Below, one piece after another: positions 62,133 to 64,000 of a DNA stretch of 64,000 bases. Numbering within the stretch: the stretch's first letter is position 1; every line of letters starts with the position of its first letter. The DNA is taken from assembly GCA_037178625.1 (NCBI GenBank), contig CM074128.1, positions 1,488,001 to 1,552,000 on the forward strand. Reading direction: 5' to 3'. This stretch comes from Skeletonema tropicum. Taxonomy: Eukaryota > Bacillariophyta > Thalassiosirophyceae > Thalassiosirales > Thalassiosiraceae. A program made the translations under genes and the position numbers. The notes below the pieces were generated by a model that had not been told where the DNA came from, searched no databases, and saw only the letters and a list, made by a program, of their open reading frames with translations.

Positions 62133-62560
62133 ATATCTAAAAATAAAGTTTCTTAAAGTGGCATTTCTGACGTGGCTCGACAGAGAGCAAAGCCGTGGCC
62201 GATGTCACGCCCCATCAAACTTGGGAACCGCAGCGACCAATGAAGGTGTCAAGACTTTTTGACGTTGGAGGAAGGCGGTAGGTACTTGTGAAGAGAAACG
62301 TACTGAGATGGACGACAGAAGAGGGCGGGCAAGATATTATCATTAGCCACCTGCGGCGACGATATTACCTGAAGGAGAAGGTAAATTCAGTGCACATCTG
62401 TAGCATCATCATTGTTGCATAAAAATGTCATCGGTACTTTTTTAGCAGCATTGTTTGTATCAAGTTTGTACAAGGAACTGCTTTGTTAAGTTTTGACACA
62501 TCTCATAAAGTTATTAATCATATCTTTCATAAAAAACTGCTCCTTCTTTACAGATTCATT
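62133..62560. other. Intergenic region upstream of the importin-like gene
   Basis: About 430 bp. It ends CTCCTTCTTTACAG just before the start codon of the next gene, so a 5' UTR intron is possible. No gene is supported. Confidence 0.4.
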
Positions 62561-64000
62561 ATGTCACATGCAGTAAATGCTCTCGATCATGCACTGAGGG
62601 CAGATCCTCAAGGGCTTGCCTTTCTGGAACAAACTGCATCTCTCTACGTTCTTGACGCGGCTTCAACTCCTGGCCACCCGACAACATATGGATGGTGGAA
62701 CTTTCTAAATGATGCGCTTAATGAGGTAGAGCGGTATGAATCTGAGGGTTCTGCATCAAGCTTGGAAGGTCATGTTCGTCTCCTTGCTACCATCACTCGT
62801 CGAGTGGCTCGCCGTCCACCTTCTTCTGATCGGCGTCTTGTAAAGATATGTTTTGCCAATGCATCCATGACTCACATGAATCTAATGGCAAATGCACAAT
62901 TGTCACAATCATTGGTTGGGAGCAATGCTGAATTGAGAGAAAGAAACATGGGAAGGATTGCAGCTATTGTCTTTGACTGGTCATTTCATAGAACAAATTC
63001 TGTAGCTGTGCATTCTACGTCAGCATTTTCGGACCCTGTTGCAATGGAACAATTTTGCGGAGTATTAGCATGCAACGCTGTATCATCTGGCCCGACTGCT
63101 GTAAGGCACTTAGTATCAGACTGGATTCTTCCTGGCGTCGACTCGCAACAGCTGCCTCCACAGGCAGTGGTTGCTATAATTTTGCACATATCTGTAGAGG
63201 CAAGGGGAAAGGGCTGTCCTGCTGGAACGAAGGACGTGATGAGCGAACTGCTTCCTTCAGTATGCAAGAGTATCATAGGACCCATTTTGCTAGAATCATT
63301 AAGAGAAGGTGACGAAGGAGGCTCATCAGGAGGAGAGAATATCAATCATCGCATTGCAGCAATTTCACTGAGATCACTTGAATCTTGGTGTAGAGCTAAC
63401 GAGATCGGAGCAGTGAAGCTACAAAGGATATTCAATTCGACAAATGTAAGAAGAGTCGTCGCAACTTTTCTGCGTTGAGATGAGATGCACTATTTACTAT
63501 CAAGCAAGCTAACTTTTTCACTGTTTGTCACCATTTTCCTTCATCACACAGATCAACATACTGGTCAGCGTAGCAGACGCATTGTATTCAAATTCTGAAG
63601 CAGTAATAGATGCAGTATCTGAACTGATCGATACACTACTGCAGTTTGATGACAGAGAAGCGAGCATCTCACAAGGGCTATCAATTGCTCAATCTCTTAT
63701 GAACGGTGTAATGCCAGATACAGTCGCAAATCCATTAGACTTAGCTCGACAAATCACTGGAGAAAACGACACGATAAGGTCAAGAATACTTTCTGAGTTC
63801 GTTTCTGCTGTAGGCCTTCAAAGATTTCGCTTCTCCGAACGACAAACCAAAGGAGACGTATCTGTTTGTAGATGCCTTGCAAGGACAGCAGCTGTAGTAC
63901 TGATACATGCACAAGATGTAATGAAAAAAGGTAGTTTAGAAGGATCTCCAGATGGCTTACTTGACCTGTTATTCAAGGCAGTTGCTCATCCATCTCTCTA
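62561..64000 (+). CDS. Importin-13/transportin-3-like karyopherin, N-terminal part (runs off the window)
   Basis: Exon 62561..63445 and exon 63552..64000 (AAT|GTAAGA...CACACAG|ATCAAC, phase 0), still open at the window edge. The ATG at 62561 gives MSHAVNALDHALRADP; the frame is open further upstream. The sequence is a succession of HEAT-like helices (CGVLACNAVSSGPTAVRHLV, RIAAISLRSLESWCRANEIG, VSELIDTLLQFDD, SRILSEFVSAVGLQRFRFSE). The pattern of an N-terminal helix followed by LESWCR...V-D-V and E---A-L-DF matches the importin-13/transportin-SR branch of beta-karyopherins, which import SR proteins and other cargo with Ran. The N-terminal importin-beta domain is weak, so the call is moderate. 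Confidence 0.6.

Overview
The window is eukaryotic nuclear DNA, most likely from a centric diatom of the Thalassiosira/Skeletonema/Cyclotella kind. Reasons: compact genes on both strands with few, short GT-AG introns; a nuclear-encoded thylakoid-lumen precursor with an apparent bipartite targeting leader; diatom-type secreted proteins with Pro/Thr-rich linkers; and DNA-transposon remnants whose protein resembles, from memory, a large repeated family in Thalassiosira. The species call is inference. No rRNA, convincing tRNA or CRISPR was seen.

Layout. 0-6 kb: the 3' end of a small basic protein, a PH-domain/coiled-coil protein (-), and a secreted or plastid HD-like (DUF6817-type) protein (+). 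6.2-8.8 kb: a 2.46-kb TIR element flanked by TA, sitting just behind a possible exon. 10.5-12.4 kb: a three-exon SGNH/GDSL-like type II membrane protein. 12.4-14.7 kb: repetitive, unrecognised DNA. 14.7-18.8 kb: a row of short hairpins, then an ORF split by a 3.48-kb DNA transposon with perfect 17-bp TIRs and a 7-bp target duplication. 20-21.9 kb: a six-TM protein whose second intron carries a 439-bp palindromic MITE. 24-31.3 kb is a dense housekeeping block: twin CX9C protein, EF-hand protein, QCR7, prefoldin 4, Rab11-type GTPase, a four-TM protein and GPI8. 31.4-35 kb: non-coding repeats, including two copies of one element. 35.3-39.3 kb: a TPR protein and a HOOK-like coiled-coil protein, convergent. 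40.6-45.9 kb: a trypsin-like pseudogene region invaded by a satellite with units of about 184 bp. 46-49.6 kb: a secreted or plastid protein with two related halves and a CAS1-type acyltransferase. 49.6-54.6 kb: nested mobile DNA. 54.9-59.2 kb: a secreted heme peroxidase gene with three almost identical peroxidase domains. 59.4-64 kb: lumen protein, TauD-type dioxygenase, and an importin-13/transportin-like gene running off the right edge.

The genes do not form one pathway. Three are mitochondrial or likely so (twin CX9C, QCR7, possibly the left-edge protein), and Rab11, GPI8 and the HOOK-like protein serve membrane traffic or the secretory pathway. The clearest unusual content is structural: at least four TIR or foldback elements whose ends and target duplications can be read directly, one of them with its empty site preserved 28 kb away in the same window; a homogenised satellite inside decaying protease sequence; and a peroxidase gene grown by whole-domain tandem duplication.
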